Notes under the pieces: model-generated
What the model saw: the letters and a program-made list of their open reading frames with translations, nothing else
What the model was told of the DNA's origin: nothing
The model's database searches: none
Position numbers and translations under genes: made by a program
Shown: piece after piece, positions 13,378 through 21,820 of the stretch
Layout: each line of letters opens with the position of its first letter
How positions within the stretch are numbered: position 1 is the first letter of the stretch
Assembly (NCBI GenBank): GCA_029257695.1
Contig: JARIAU010000018.1
Coordinates: 1 to 41,710, forward strand
Source of the DNA: Oscillospiraceae bacterium
Lineage (GTDB): Bacteria > Bacillota > Clostridia > Oscillospirales > Oscillospiraceae
Length of the DNA: 41,710 nt
Direction: 5' to 3'

Positions 13378-13803
13378 TTATTTTTGCAAAAAAGAAAAGA
13401 GTTTTTTGCAAAAAAGAACTACTTTTTTTCCACAGGCAGCGCATTTGTGTCCGAGAAAGCCAAACGGGGCCCAAATCCAGTGCAGCAACGCTGCAAGGCG
13501 CCCCACCAGACGGCGCAAAAGCGGGGAGACAAGGGGGGAAAACAGCCGGAAGTAGAGCAGGAACCCCACCAGAAGAGCGGCGCAGATGCTGATCTGTACC
13601 ACGCCTCGCCCGGCAGCCACACTCCAGCAAAACAGAGCAGCGGTAACCAGTACCCAGAACAGCAGGTCCAGCAGCATGACAGCAATACCGGGTGTGCAGC
13701 GATAGCGGAGCGTCCGCAGCAGATCATACCAAAGTCCGGCGGCCACACCCAGCAGCAGAGCGCCCAACAGACTGTGGAGCTGCTCTCCAATGGTGATGGT
13801 CAT
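13378..13803 (-). CDS. yabQ: Spore cortex biosynthesis protein YabQ
   Basis: A 141-residue membrane protein with about four hydrophobic helices, including GALLLGVAAGLWYDLLRTLR near the N-terminus, the hallmark of YabQ. A basic C-terminus carries a CAACGK pair. In Bacillus YabQ is made in the mother cell and is needed for cortex formation. Its ATG overlaps the yabP stop as ATGA, so the two are translationally coupled. Confidence 0.9.
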   Translation of the reverse strand: MTITIGEQLHSLLGALLLGVAAGLWYDLLRTLRYRCTPGIAVMLLDLLFWVLVTAALFCWSVAAGRGVVQISICAALLVGFLLYFRLFSPLVSPLLRRLVGRLAALLHWIWAPFGFLGHKCAACGKKVVLFCKKLFSFLQK

Positions 13804-14084
13804 CCGCCCAGCAGTCGTGAGAAGAAGCCGCCGCCGCTGCTGCGGATCTCCTCATAGCTGAGGCTGGCAACGGTTCCGGTGATCCGCATTTCGCCGCCGT
13901 CCAGACTTAGCGCCTCGATGTGCAGGCCCTCCCCACGGATATCCAGCTCCCCCTCTGAGGTGGTCATGATGATTTCCTCCTCATCAAAGCGTTTCACATC
14001 CTCCACTCCGGTGAGGATCAGGGTGCTCCGCCCCTCCAGCGTGAGCCGGTGCGGGGACGGGGCGGTTGCAATGCGATCAGTCAA
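13800..14084 (-). CDS. yabP: Sporulation protein YabP
   Basis: A 94-residue soluble protein of the YabP/YqfC family, with HRLTLEGRSTLILTGVEDVKRFDEEEI and a second half DIRGEGLHIEALSLDGGEMRITG. The start is the TTG at 14084, six nt after GGAGGGG. In Bacillus yabP is transcribed in the mother cell under sigma-E. A second member, YqfC, occurs at 27067. A strong terminator separates it from rqcP, so it should have its own sporulation promoter. Confidence 0.93.
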   Translation of the reverse strand: MTDRIATAPSPHRLTLEGRSTLILTGVEDVKRFDEEEIIMTTSEGELDIRGEGLHIEALSLDGGEMRITGTVASLSYEEIRSSGGGFFSRLLGG

Positions 14085-14140
14085 TGATAACCCCTCCTTA
14101 TCCTTGGCCTACTTTATGAGGGAGGGGGAAAAAACAGAAC

Positions 14141-14172
14141 AAAAAAGCAGGCCGTCAGAACAGACGGCCTGC
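14141..14172 (-). terminator. Terminator after rqcP
   Basis: On the minus strand GCAGGCCGTC and GACGGCCTGC form a 10-bp stem (loop TGTTCT) followed by TTTTTTG. It splits the vegetative part of the cluster from yabPQ-divIC. Confidence 0.9.
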
Positions 14173-14191
14173 GGCAGGGGAGAGTGGGAGG

Positions 14192-14434
14192 TCAGCGCAC
14201 TTCCTGATACATGGCGGCAGCATCGTTTTTGCCCACATTGTCTGCCACGACCAGAACCTCGATTTTGACGGTTTTCTCTCCGAATTTGATTTCCAGCACA
14301 TCGCCCACCTTCACATCATAGCTGGCTTTGACGGGTTTGCCATTGGCGGTGACCCGGCCGGCATCGCAGGCCTCGTTGGCCACGGTGCGGCGCTTGATGA
14401 GGCGGGAAACCTTCAGATACTTGTCCAGACGCAT
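14192..14434 (-). CDS. rqcP: S4-domain ribosome quality control protein RqcP
   Basis: An 80-residue S4 RNA-binding protein (YabO, Hsp15-like) beginning MRLDKYLKVSRLIKRRTVAN, with GRVTANGKPVKASYDVKVGD. In Bacillus RqcP works with RqcH on stalled 50S-peptidyl-tRNA to add C-terminal alanine tails. The start at 14434 has GGAGGT 7 nt upstream; an upstream in-frame ATG lies beyond this site. It sits between hupA and yabP as yabO does between mazG and yabP. Confidence 0.94.
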   Translation of the reverse strand: MRLDKYLKVSRLIKRRTVANEACDAGRVTANGKPVKASYDVKVGDVLEIKFGEKTVKIEVLVVADNVGKNDAAAMYQEVR

Positions 14435-14447
14435 GAAATACCTCCTG

Positions 14448-14483
14448 AGAAAAAGGGCGGTTCCGGAGAGCACCGGAACCGCC
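14448..14483 (-). terminator. Terminator after hupA
   Basis: On the minus strand GGCGGTTCCGG and CCGGAACCGCC form an 11-bp stem, then CTTTTTCTC. It lies in the 65-bp gap before rqcP. Confidence 0.88.
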
Positions 14484-14499
14484 GTGATTGGGGATCAGA

Positions 14500-14775
14500 T
14501 TACTTTGCAACGGCGTCCTTCAGAGCCTTGCCGGCCTTGAAGACGGGGACCTTGGAAGCGGGGATCTCGATGGGCTCCTTGGTCTTGGGGTTGCGGCCCA
14601 GACGGGCAGCGCGGCTCTTCACCTCAAAGGCGCCAAAGCCGACCAGCTGGACCTTATCCATCTCGGTCAGGGCCTCGGTGATGACATCCAGAGCGGCGGA
14701 AATGACGGTCTCGGTGTCCTTCTTGGACAGACCGGTCTTCTCGGAAGTAATTGCAATCAGATCTGCTTTGTTCAT
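14500..14775 (-). CDS. hupA: DNA-binding protein HU
   Basis: A 91-residue histone-like HU, normal length, starting [20 protein letters not shown]. It has the core [20 protein letters not shown] and the beta-arm ending [11 protein letters not shown]. It bends and compacts DNA as a homodimer. GGAGG lies 10 nt before the ATG. It follows mazG by 78 bp and carries its own terminator, as expected for an abundant protein. Confidence 0.97.
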   Translation of the reverse strand: MNKADLIAITSEKTGLSKKDTETVISAALDVITEALTEMDKVQLVGFGAFEVKSRAARLGRNPKTKEPIEIPASKVPVFKAGKALKDAVAK

Positions 14776-14853
14776 TGTTCAAAATCCTCCTGTGTGATCA
14801 TACCCCAAATGGGGGCAATCGAAGTAAATCGATCTTTATCCTTCAAAAGCGAG

Positions 14854-15633
14854 TCAGCTTTCTTCAGAACGAATTTGTTTTGCTTTCTGCCAAAGGTCCA
14901 GATAGGCCTCCGGCGAAAGCTCCTTTAAGGGCGACTCCGTGAGGGTCTCCATGGCGCCAAAGCGGCGGATGAATTTGTCCGTGGCTTTGTGCAGGGCCTT
15001 TTCCGGGTCCAGACCGGTGTGGCGGGCCAAATTGACCAGAGCAAAGAGCAGGTCGCCCAGCTCTTCCTCCACATCGCCCGAGCCGTGGAGCGCCTGATGC
15101 AGTTCCGCCATTTCCTCGTCCGCTTTGGCAAGGGGGGCGGAACAATCTTCCTCCGGCCAGTCGAAGCCGGCATCCTTGGCTCGGCCCTGTACCTTGCGGG
15201 CACGCCAAAGGGCGGGCAGGGAACGAGCCACTGCATCCAGACGCTGGGTCTGGGTGGTGTACCCCTTCTCCTTCTGCTTCAGCTCCTCCCAGTTGTCGGA
15301 AGAAGTGCCGCCGAAGAGGTTGGGGTGACGGAAAATCAGTTTTTTGCAGGCCCCGTCTGCGATGTCATCCAAATCGAAGCGACCGGCATCTTCCTCGATG
15401 GAAGCGTGAAAAAGGACCTGCATCAAAACATCGCCCAGTTCCTCTTTCAGCAATTCAGAGTTTTCCGAGTCGATTGCCTCGCAAGCCTCATAAGTTTCCT
15501 CGATGAAGTTGTCCCGAATCGAGTGATGGGTCTGCACACGATCCCATGGGCATCCGTCTTTTTGACGGAGCCGGTGGACCAACTTGCGGAAGTCATCCAC
15601 ATTGTAACGGGATTTGCATTGAAAATCTATCAT
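14854..15633 (-). CDS. mazG: Nucleoside triphosphate pyrophosphohydrolase MazG
   Basis: MazG hydrolyses NTPs and dNTPs to monophosphate plus pyrophosphate, clearing abnormal nucleotides. The 259-residue protein has two MazG domains. The first carries EETYEACEAI and EELGDVLMQVLFH; the second has KADEEMAELHQAL and EEELGDLLFALVNLARH. These acidic helices bind magnesium. The tetrapyrrole-methylase domain fused in Bacillus YabN is absent here. The start ATG at 15633 has only a weak GGTGA site. It follows spoVB across a terminator. Confidence 0.94.
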   Translation of the reverse strand: MIDFQCKSRYNVDDFRKLVHRLRQKDGCPWDRVQTHHSIRDNFIEETYEACEAIDSENSELLKEELGDVLMQVLFHASIEEDAGRFDLDDIADGACKKLIFRHPNLFGGTSSDNWEELKQKEKGYTTQTQRLDAVARSLPALWRARKVQGRAKDAGFDWPEEDCSAPLAKADEEMAELHQALHGSGDVEEELGDLLFALVNLARHTGLDPEKALHKATDKFIRRFGAMETLTESPLKELSPEAYLDLWQKAKQIRSEES

Positions 15634-15683
15634 ATTATCACCAGTTTTGCAAGCATTTTATCACAAGTTTCCGCAAAAAAGAA

Positions 15684-15738
15684 GGAAAAAACGACAGCAC
15701 CCGGTCAAAACCAGCCATTCCGGCGGGAAACCGGGTGC
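15684..15738 (-). terminator. Terminator after spoVB
   Basis: On the minus strand GCACCCGGT (15738-15730) pairs with ACCGGGTGC (15705-15697), and a T-rich run follows 4 nt later. It lies 14 bp beyond the spoVB stop. Confidence 0.75.
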
Positions 15739-15751
15739 GGTCGGCGTGAAA

Positions 15752-17350
15752 TTAGTCGATATGGAGCAGTCGGGCGATTTTGTCGCCCTTGGGCATCAGG
15801 GACAGATCATCCCGGGTGAGCACCCGCAGGGCAACGATCAGCACGGCGTAGACCACCACGGCAATCAGCACGGCAGCCAGCGTAGCCAAAGAGTTGGAGT
15901 GGCTCAGTCGGAACAGCAGGCCGTAGCTGGCCCAGGCAGAGGCTCCCATCAGGGCGGAAGCGATCACAGGTTTGCCAAACAGCCGCAGGAAGGAGGGGCA
16001 GTTGGGAACCACACGGTAGACCACAATCAAATCCAGGATACAGGTCACCGCATAGCAAATGCAGGTGCCAATGGGACTGCCGAAGATGTTGATGGAGGGA
16101 ATGGACACCATGAAAAAGTCAAACAGCACCATAATGATGCCGCCGATCAGCATGGTAAAGATCGGGATATGGAGAATGCCGTGGGACTGAAGCACGGAAT
16201 TGCAGACCAGCATCATACAGACAAAAATATTGGCAATGCCCAGGATGGACAGAATGGGACCGGCCACATTGGCATCCAGAGAGCCAAACAGCAGCTTGGT
16301 GATGGGGGTGCCCAGCACGATCATGCCCACACCGGAGGGGAGGGCGATGAGGGCGGCGGTCTTGAGGGAGCTGCCCACCACACGGGCGGCGCCGAAACGG
16401 TCCTTCTTGGTGAAGCAGACGGTGACGGCAGGAATGACCGAAGCGGTGATGGCCACCATCAGTGCCGGGGGAATTTGATAGACCGTCTGCACTCCGGTGT
16501 AGTTGCCCATCAGGTTGCGGGCGGCCTTTTCCGTCATATCCAGAGCGCCCTGCAGGCGGCCCATGACCAGACTGTTGTCCACGGCGGTGATGATACTGGT
16601 GGAGGCGCTGGTCAGAGAAATGGGAATGGCCAGATTCAGACAGGTCCGGAGGATGTCGGAAGAGGAGCTGGTTTTTTCGTGAGCGGGCAGAGGCCGCTCC
16701 TCTCGGCGGGAACGGTGGAAATCCCAGAACATATAGCCCACAGCCACCAGTTCACTGACCGTGACACCCACGATGGCACCGGCGGCACCGATAGAATCCG
16801 GCTTGTGAAGCACACGAATCAGATACCAAGCCAGCGTCAGGCCGACGATGAGCTTGAACAGGGCCTCGATGATTTGGCTGATCGAGGAGGGGGTCATGTT
16901 CCGATGCCCCTGTGCATAACCACGGAAGCAGGCCAGACAGCAGACCAATGCCACCGACGGAGCCAGCATCCGGATGCACCAGATGGCTTGAGAGTTGTTC
17001 ATCAATCCTGCAAACTGCTTGGCAAACAGAAGCATGATGAGGGAACACACCGTGCCCAGACCGAGGAAGAAGGCAAAGGCTACCCGGAAAATTTTGTGAA
17101 CCTGTCCGGGGCGATCCTGGACCAATGCCTGACTGATCATTTTGGACATGGCCACCGGAATACCGGCGGTGGAGATCATGAGCAGGATATTGAAGATATT
17201 GAAGGCGGCGGTAAAGTCCGCATAACCGCTGGAGCCAAGAATATTGACCAGCGGCATTTTGTAGACGGCGCTGATAATCTTGACCACAAGAATACCCACG
17301 GCCAAAATGGCGGCGCCGCCGAAAAAGGAATTGGTCTTTTTATTTGACAT
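15752..17350 (-). CDS. spoVB: SpoVB-type lipid flippase (YabM)
   Basis: A 532-residue integral membrane protein with about 14 hydrophobic helices, of the MOP superfamily (Wzx/MurJ/SpoVB). It probably flips lipid-linked peptidoglycan precursors for spore cortex or cell wall synthesis. The start at 17350 (GGAGG six nt upstream) gives MSNKKTNSFFGGAAILAVG. Typical features are MPLVNILGSSGYADFTAAFN, STAGIPVAMSKMI, FRGYAQGHRNMTPSSISQII and PIGTCICYAV. It precedes mazG, the yabM-yabN order of Bacillus. SpoVB and its vegetative relatives cannot be separated by sequence alone; synteny supports SpoVB. Confidence 0.9.
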   Translation of the reverse strand: MSNKKTNSFFGGAAILAVGILVVKIISAVYKMPLVNILGSSGYADFTAAFNIFNILLMISTAGIPVAMSKMISQALVQDRPGQVHKIFRVAFAFFLGLGTVCSLIMLLFAKQFAGLMNNSQAIWCIRMLAPSVALVCCLACFRGYAQGHRNMTPSSISQIIEALFKLIVGLTLAWYLIRVLHKPDSIGAAGAIVGVTVSELVAVGYMFWDFHRSRREERPLPAHEKTSSSSDILRTCLNLAIPISLTSASTSIITAVDNSLVMGRLQGALDMTEKAARNLMGNYTGVQTVYQIPPALMVAITASVIPAVTVCFTKKDRFGAARVVGSSLKTAALIALPSGVGMIVLGTPITKLLFGSLDANVAGPILSILGIANIFVCMMLVCNSVLQSHGILHIPIFTMLIGGIIMVLFDFFMVSIPSINIFGSPIGTCICYAVTCILDLIVVYRVVPNCPSFLRLFGKPVIASALMGASAWASYGLLFRLSHSNSLATLAAVLIAVVVYAVLIVALRVLTRDDLSLMPKGDKIARLLHID

Positions 17351-17408
17351 GGTTGTCCTCCCTAAGGAAATTGATTCAAAAAAGAATATGAGCGGCAGGC
17401 ACTCCGCA

Positions 17409-18233
17409 TCACAGCTGTGCCAAACAGCGGCGCACCAGAGCGGTGAAATGTGCCTTGCCCTCATCGGCGGCCCGAAGGACCTCCCACTCGTCCAGCGGCT
17501 GCGGCAGGATGCCGGCGGCCATGTTGCACAGCATGGAGAAACCCAGCACCTCCATGCCGCAGTGACGGGCCACCAGGACTTCCGGAGCGGTGGACATCCC
17601 GGCCGCATCGGCACCCAAAATCCGGGCAGCCCGGATTTCCGCCGGGGTTTCGTATTGAGGGCCGGGGAAATACATATAGACCCCCTCCCGAAGCGTCAGC
17701 CCGAGGGCTTGAGCGGCAGAGCGTGCAATGGATTGCAAGCGGGGGGTGTAGAGCGTGGTGCTGTCGGGGAAGCGAGTGCCGAACTGGGGCAGATTTGGCC
17801 CACGGAGCGGCGAATCCAATGCCAGCTTGATGTGGTCTGTGATCAGCATCACATCTCCGGCTTGCCAGTCCGTGTTGATGCAGCCGGCAGCGTTGGTGAC
17901 CAGCAGCTGCGTTGCCCCCAGCAGATGAAGGACACGGACGGCATAACCCACCTGCTCCAGCGAACAGCCTTCATAATAATGGACCCTGCCCTGCATGATG
18001 GCCACGGGCTTGCCCTCCAAAACGCCAAACACCAGCTGACCGGCGTGGCCCGGGGTGGTGGAGCGGCAGAAATGGGGAATTTCCGCATAAGGGACCACAA
18101 GGGGATCGTCCACCTGATCGCCCAATGCACCGAGACCGGTGCCGAGGATCAGCAGAACCTGGGGGATGAAGTCGCCGATGCGGCTGCGCAGTGCGGCGGC
18201 ACTTTCCAGATAATCGTCATAGGTAAATTCCAT
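17409..18233 (-). CDS. punA: Purine nucleoside phosphorylase
   Basis: A 274-residue trimeric-class (PNP/MTAP family) enzyme that splits inosine or guanosine with phosphate for purine salvage. The start at 18233 follows GAGGTG; the frame extends to 18296 without a site. Motifs seen are GTGLGALG (phosphate loop), PGHAGQLVFG, GRVHYYEG, VTNAAGCIN, GPQYETPAEIR and the base-binding GMSTAPE. It heads the leftward run, 58 bp ahead of spoVB, under a good promoter. Confidence 0.95.
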   Translation of the reverse strand: MEFTYDDYLESAAALRSRIGDFIPQVLLILGTGLGALGDQVDDPLVVPYAEIPHFCRSTTPGHAGQLVFGVLEGKPVAIMQGRVHYYEGCSLEQVGYAVRVLHLLGATQLLVTNAAGCINTDWQAGDVMLITDHIKLALDSPLRGPNLPQFGTRFPDSTTLYTPRLQSIARSAAQALGLTLREGVYMYFPGPQYETPAEIRAARILGADAAGMSTAPEVLVARHCGMEVLGFSMLCNMAAGILPQPLDEWEVLRAADEGKAHFTALVRRCLAQL

Positions 18234-18267
18234 ACGAACACCTCGATCCTGCAAATGTAGGTATCCC

Positions 18268-18296
18268 ATTATACCCCCATAGGGACGGGATTGCAA
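18268..18296 (-). promoter_or_regulatory. Promoter of punA
   Basis: TTGCAA (18296-18291) and TATAAT (18273-18268) on the minus strand with 17-bp spacing. The leader is only about 30 nt. Confidence 0.8.
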
Positions 18297-18304
18297 CGAC
18301 AGAG

Positions 18305-18329
18305 AAAGGACGGGACCGAAGTCCCGTCC
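18305..18329 (-). terminator. Terminator after the cysteine desulfurase
   Basis: On the minus strand GGACGGGAC-TTCG-GTCCCGTCC is a 9-bp stem with a C(UUCG)G tetraloop, followed by TTTCTCT. Confidence 0.85.
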
Positions 18330-18355
18330 AAAGCATGAAACACAAGGATTCCGCC

Positions 18356-19495
18356 TCAGCTCATGGAGGGGAACAGCAGTTCGGAGGCCCGTTTCAGTCC
18401 GTCAATCAGGGCATCTACTTCGTTCTGGGTGGAGTCTCCGCAGAAGGACACCCGGAAGGCACCTTCCCGATGGGCTTTGTCCAGACCCAGAGCGGCGTAC
18501 ACATGGCTTGGGGTGCCACGATGGCAGGCGGAACCGGCGCTGACGCAGATGCCGGCATCCCCCAGCACCCGGACCAGTACCTCGCTTTTGTAGCCAACCA
18601 TGGTGAGCGCCAGCACATGGGGGGCATCCCCCAGCACTACCGGCTCGATCTGCGGAAGCTCCTCCTGAATGCGGCGCAGGGTGTAGGCTTTCAGCGCCTG
18701 CATATGGGCGATGTCCGCATCCCGGCGGGCCATGCCCAGTTCGCAGGCTTTGGCCAGAGCGGCAATCTGAGCCGTAGGCTCCGTGCCGCTGCGCAGACCG
18801 TTTTCCTGTCCGCCGCCCAGAATGAAAGGCTTCAGCTTCAAACCGCTGCGGATGTAAAGGGCGCCAATGCCCTTGGGGGCATGGACCTTGTGGCCGCTGA
18901 TGGCCATCAGATCGACACCCAGCTCCTTGGCGGTGACGGGGATTTTCATAAATCCCTGCACGGCGTCGCAGTGGAGCAGGGCAGAGGAATGGGCGGCCTT
19001 GAGATACGATGCCACCTCTTGGACCGGCAGCACGGTGCCCAGTTCATTGTTGACCAGCATCATGCTGACCAGAATGGTGTCCTCCCGCAGGGCCGCCTGG
19101 AAGGCATCCAGATCAATGGAGCCCTGCGCGTTTGCGGGAAGATAAGTCACTTCATAGCCTTCCCGCTCCAAATCCTTCATGACATTCAGAACGGCAGAGT
19201 GCTCAATGGCGGTGGTGATGATGTGTTTGCCCTTTCTGCGGTTCCATTCCACTGCGGAGCGAATGGCCCAGTTGTCGCTTTCCGTGCCGCAGGAAGTGAA
19301 AATCACCTCGCTGGTCTTGCAGCCAATGGCTCGGGCCACCGTGGCCCGATGGTCGGCGAGGGTATTTGCCACCGCAGTGGCATCAGGGTATCGGGCGGAA
19401 GGGTTGTAAAAGCCCTCCACCATGGCCTGAGCGGCGGCCTGTGCCACCTCGGGCCAAACGGCCGTCGTGGCGGCGTTATCCAAATAAGCAATCAT
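18356..19495 (-). CDS. Cysteine desulfurase (NifS/IscS family)
   Basis: A 379-residue PLP enzyme that takes sulfur from cysteine for Fe-S clusters or thiolation. It starts MIAYLDNAATTAVWPEV, the usual N-terminus. The PLP lysine is in AISGHKVHAPKGIG and the persulfide cysteine in SAGSACHRGTPSHV. Its ATG overlaps the mtaB stop (ATGA), so it is coupled to a radical-SAM methylthiotransferase that consumes sulfur and Fe-S clusters; a supply role for MtaB is plausible inference. No iscU is adjacent. Confidence 0.93.
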   Translation of the reverse strand: MIAYLDNAATTAVWPEVAQAAAQAMVEGFYNPSARYPDATAVANTLADHRATVARAIGCKTSEVIFTSCGTESDNWAIRSAVEWNRRKGKHIITTAIEHSAVLNVMKDLEREGYEVTYLPANAQGSIDLDAFQAALREDTILVSMMLVNNELGTVLPVQEVASYLKAAHSSALLHCDAVQGFMKIPVTAKELGVDLMAISGHKVHAPKGIGALYIRSGLKLKPFILGGGQENGLRSGTEPTAQIAALAKACELGMARRDADIAHMQALKAYTLRRIQEELPQIEPVVLGDAPHVLALTMVGYKSEVLVRVLGDAGICVSAGSACHRGTPSHVYAALGLDKAHREGAFRVSFCGDSTQNEVDALIDGLKRASELLFPSMS

Positions 19496-20781
19496 GCTTG
19501 CACCAGCTTTCCCAGCAGCCGCTTGCCGCTGACCGATTCGATTTGTACCATCCGCACCACATTGTGCAGGGATTCGCCTTCGGCACGGACTTCCAGATAG
19601 TTGGGGGTGTGTCCACGCCACAGTCCGTCCTTCTCCTCTTCAAAGAGGACCGGCAAGACCTTGCCCACATGAAGGGCGAGGTAACGGGCCTCCCGTGCTT
19701 CCGCCACGGCGGCGGCACGGTGGGCACGAGCCTCCTTTTCTGCCGTAGGCACCTGGTCGGGGTAATCGTAGGCCGGAGTGCCGCTGCGGCGGGAGTAGGG
19801 GAAAATGTGCATGGAGGCAAAATCGGCCTCCTCCAGAAAGGCCAGCGTCTGGGCAAATTCCGCCTCTGTCTCGCCGGGGAAGCCGGTGATGAGGTCCGTC
19901 GTAATGGCAGGCAGGTCAAAGTGCTGGCGCAGCAGACGGCAGGACTCCAGATAGCGGGCGGTGTCGTATTTGCGGTTCATCCGCTTCAGCGTGGCGTCGC
20001 AGCCGCTCTGAAGGGAGAGATGGAAGTGCGGGCAGAGATTGGGCAGCTGCTTGGCCCGCAGGCAGAAAGCTTCCGTGATGGTGCGAGGCTCCAGACTGCC
20101 CAGCCGAATCCGCAGTGCGGGTGCGGCATGGCAGATGGCCTCGATCAGATCAATGAGGGTCAGACCGTTCTTCAGATCCTTGCCCCAACTGGAAATCTCA
20201 ATGCCGGTGAGGACGATTTCCTGATAGCCCTCCTGTGCCAGACGCTCCGTTTCCCGAACGGCCTCGTCGATGGACAGGGAGCGGACGGGACCACGGGCAT
20301 AGGGAATGGTGCAATAGGTGCAGAAGTTGACGCAGCCATCCTCCACCTTGAGCATGGAGCGGGTGCGTTCCTCCATGCCGCCGGCAGGCAGAAATTCAAA
20401 GGTCCTGCGGCGCATCACATCGTCCACATGGACTTCCTGTTTGCCGTGAACAGCGTGCTGCACATCGGCCAGAAACTGCATCCGGTCTCCGGTGCCGTAG
20501 ATCAGATCCACATCCAGTGCCTCGATTTCCTCCGGCGTGGTCTGGGCATAGCAGCCGCAGACTGCTACCACAGCGTTTTCGTTGAGCCGGCGGGCCCGGC
20601 GGATGGCCTGGCGGGACTTCTTATCGCTGACGGCGGTCACCGTGCAGGTGTTGATGATGTAGGCATCGGCGGCTTCTTCAAAGTCCACCAGCTCGTGGCC
20701 CTGCTCCGTCAGAATGGTTTCCATGGCTTGGGTTTCGTACTGATTGACCTTGCAGCCAAGGGTATAAATAGCAATTTTCAT
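19492..20781 (-). CDS. mtaB: tRNA t6A37 methylthiotransferase
   Basis: MtaB (YqeV) converts t6A to ms2t6A at position 37 of ANN-decoding tRNAs. The 429-residue protein has an N-terminal UPF0004 domain with three Cys (YTLGCKVNQYETQ, IINTCTVT, AVCGCYAQ). The radical-SAM CxxxCxxC is in DGCVNFCTYCTIPYARG, and a C-terminal TRAM domain follows. LTGIEISSWGKDL and LSLQSGCDATLKRMNR are diagnostic for the MtaB branch against MiaB and RimO. The ATG at 20781 follows AGGTGA. It forms a two-gene operon with the cysteine desulfurase, under a consensus promoter. Confidence 0.96.
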   Translation of the reverse strand: MKIAIYTLGCKVNQYETQAMETILTEQGHELVDFEEAADAYIINTCTVTAVSDKKSRQAIRRARRLNENAVVAVCGCYAQTTPEEIEALDVDLIYGTGDRMQFLADVQHAVHGKQEVHVDDVMRRRTFEFLPAGGMEERTRSMLKVEDGCVNFCTYCTIPYARGPVRSLSIDEAVRETERLAQEGYQEIVLTGIEISSWGKDLKNGLTLIDLIEAICHAAPALRIRLGSLEPRTITEAFCLRAKQLPNLCPHFHLSLQSGCDATLKRMNRKYDTARYLESCRLLRQHFDLPAITTDLITGFPGETEAEFAQTLAFLEEADFASMHIFPYSRRSGTPAYDYPDQVPTAEKEARAHRAAAVAEAREARYLALHVGKVLPVLFEEEKDGLWRGHTPNYLEVRAEGESLHNVVRMVQIESVSGKRLLGKLVQA

Positions 20782-20813
20782 TGGGTTCACCTGTTATTCG
20801 ATAGATATAGCCC

Positions 20814-20842
20814 ATTATAAACGGGAAAGGAACGGCTGTCAA
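20814..20842 (-). promoter_or_regulatory. Consensus promoter of mtaB
   Basis: TTGACA (20842-20837), a 17-bp spacer and TATAAT (20819-20814) on the minus strand, a perfect sigma-A match. It is divergent from the promoter at 20873-20901. Confidence 0.93.
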
Positions 20843-20872
20843 AGCAGTTTTGGAGGGAAACGCAAGAAGTTC

Positions 20873-20901
20873 TTTCCAAGGGGCAGGATGTGTGATAGAA
20901 T
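20873..20901 (+). promoter_or_regulatory. Promoter of the HD-ACT-UPF0210 operon
   Basis: TTTCCA and TAGAAT with 17-bp spacing and an extended TG before the -10, 40 bp ahead of the first gene. Confidence 0.6.
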
Positions 20902-20940
20902 AAAACCGATTTCGGATTTGATCGGATGAGGAGGGGGAAG

Positions 20941-21525
20941 TTGGAACAGAATCATCACTTTTTTGCTCTGATCGACCGCATGAAACACATTGAGCGGTGG
21001 GCATTGATGCGCAAGACCCAGAAGGAGAATGTTCAGGAACACTCCCATCAGGTGGCGGTGCTGGCGCATGCACTGGCCATCATTCAGAATCAGCGCTTTG
21101 GCGGACATCTGGATGTGGGGCAGGTGGCTTTGGCTGCATTGTACCATGATGCGACGGAGATCATCACCGGCGATATGCCCACACCCATTAAGTATTATAA
21201 TGATACGCTGCGCAGCTCCTACCGTGAGGTGGAGGAAATGGCGGCCGATCAGCTGCTGGGGATGCTGCCGGAGGAGATGCGGGTGGAATATGAGCCGCTG
21301 ATCCGGGAGACGGATCCGGAGGTACACGCCGTGGTCAAGGCTGCGGACAAGCTGAGTGCTTATATCAAGTGTGTGGAAGAGCTGAAGGTCGGCAATCTGG
21401 AGTTTCGCCGTGCCAGTGAGCAGACGCTGGCGGCACTGAAGGAGTGCGATTTGCCGGCATTGGACTATTTTATGGAGCAGTTCCTGCCCAGCTTTTCGTT
21501 GACGCTGGATGAACTGCAAAAGTAA
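20941..21525 (+). CDS. HD-domain 5'-deoxynucleotidase (YfbR-like)
   Basis: A 194-residue HD phosphohydrolase resembling E. coli YfbR, which dephosphorylates deoxynucleoside monophosphates. It reads EQNHHFFALIDRMKHIERWALMR, with metal ligands in NVQEHSHQVAVLAH (His) and ALYHDATEIITGDMPTPIKY (HD plus the family GDMPTP block). A conserved Asp lies in KAADKLSAY. The start is placed at the TTG at 20941, since the ATG at 20926 is part of the AGGAGGGGG ribosome site. It is the first of three co-directional genes. Confidence 0.88.
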   Translation: MEQNHHFFALIDRMKHIERWALMRKTQKENVQEHSHQVAVLAHALAIIQNQRFGGHLDVGQVALAALYHDATEIITGDMPTPIKYYNDTLRSSYREVEEMAADQLLGMLPEEMRVEYEPLIRETDPEVHAVVKAADKLSAYIKCVEELKVGNLEFRRASEQTLAALKECDLPALDYFMEQFLPSFSLTLDELQK

Positions 21526-21539
21526 GGAGAGAGGAAACT

Positions 21540-21809
21540 ATGAAAGCAATCGTAACGGTGGTCGGACAGGATCGGGAGGGTATCATTGCTCCCATTTGCG
21601 CCCGACTGGCGGAGTATAAGGTCAATGTGCTGGACATCAGCCAGACCATTTTGCAGGGCTACTTCACCATGATCATGGTGGTGGATATTTCTGCCTGCAC
21701 TCCGGATTTTGCCCAGCTGGTCAACACGCTGGAGGAGGACGGCAGAGCCCGTGATCTCACCATTCATGTCCAGCGGGAAGACATTTTCAATGCCATGCAC
21801 CGGATCTGA
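21540..21809 (+). CDS. ACT-domain protein, UPF0237
   Basis: An 89-residue single ACT domain ([20 protein letters not shown], then [20 protein letters not shown]), full length for UPF0237. ACT domains bind amino acids or similar ligands as regulatory dimers; the ligand here is unknown. It lies 14 bp after the HD gene and 11 bp before the UPF0210 gene. This UPF0237-UPF0210 pair is conserved across many Firmicutes and archaea, suggesting joint action. Confidence 0.93.
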   Translation: MKAIVTVVGQDREGIIAPICARLAEYKVNVLDISQTILQGYFTMIMVVDISACTPDFAQLVNTLEEDGRARDLTIHVQREDIFNAMHRI

Positions 21810-21820
21810 GGAGGGATGAT

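Noticed and set aside
13800-14141. Sigma-E promoter for yabP (CATAAAGT)
   Set aside because: Only 6 of 8 -10 positions and no convincing -35 at the right spacing, though such a promoter is expected from Bacillus.
15647-17347. 566-residue plus-strand frame opposite spoVB
   Set aside because: His/Gly/Gln-rich antisense shadow; spoVB on the other strand has clear membrane helices and a ribosome site.
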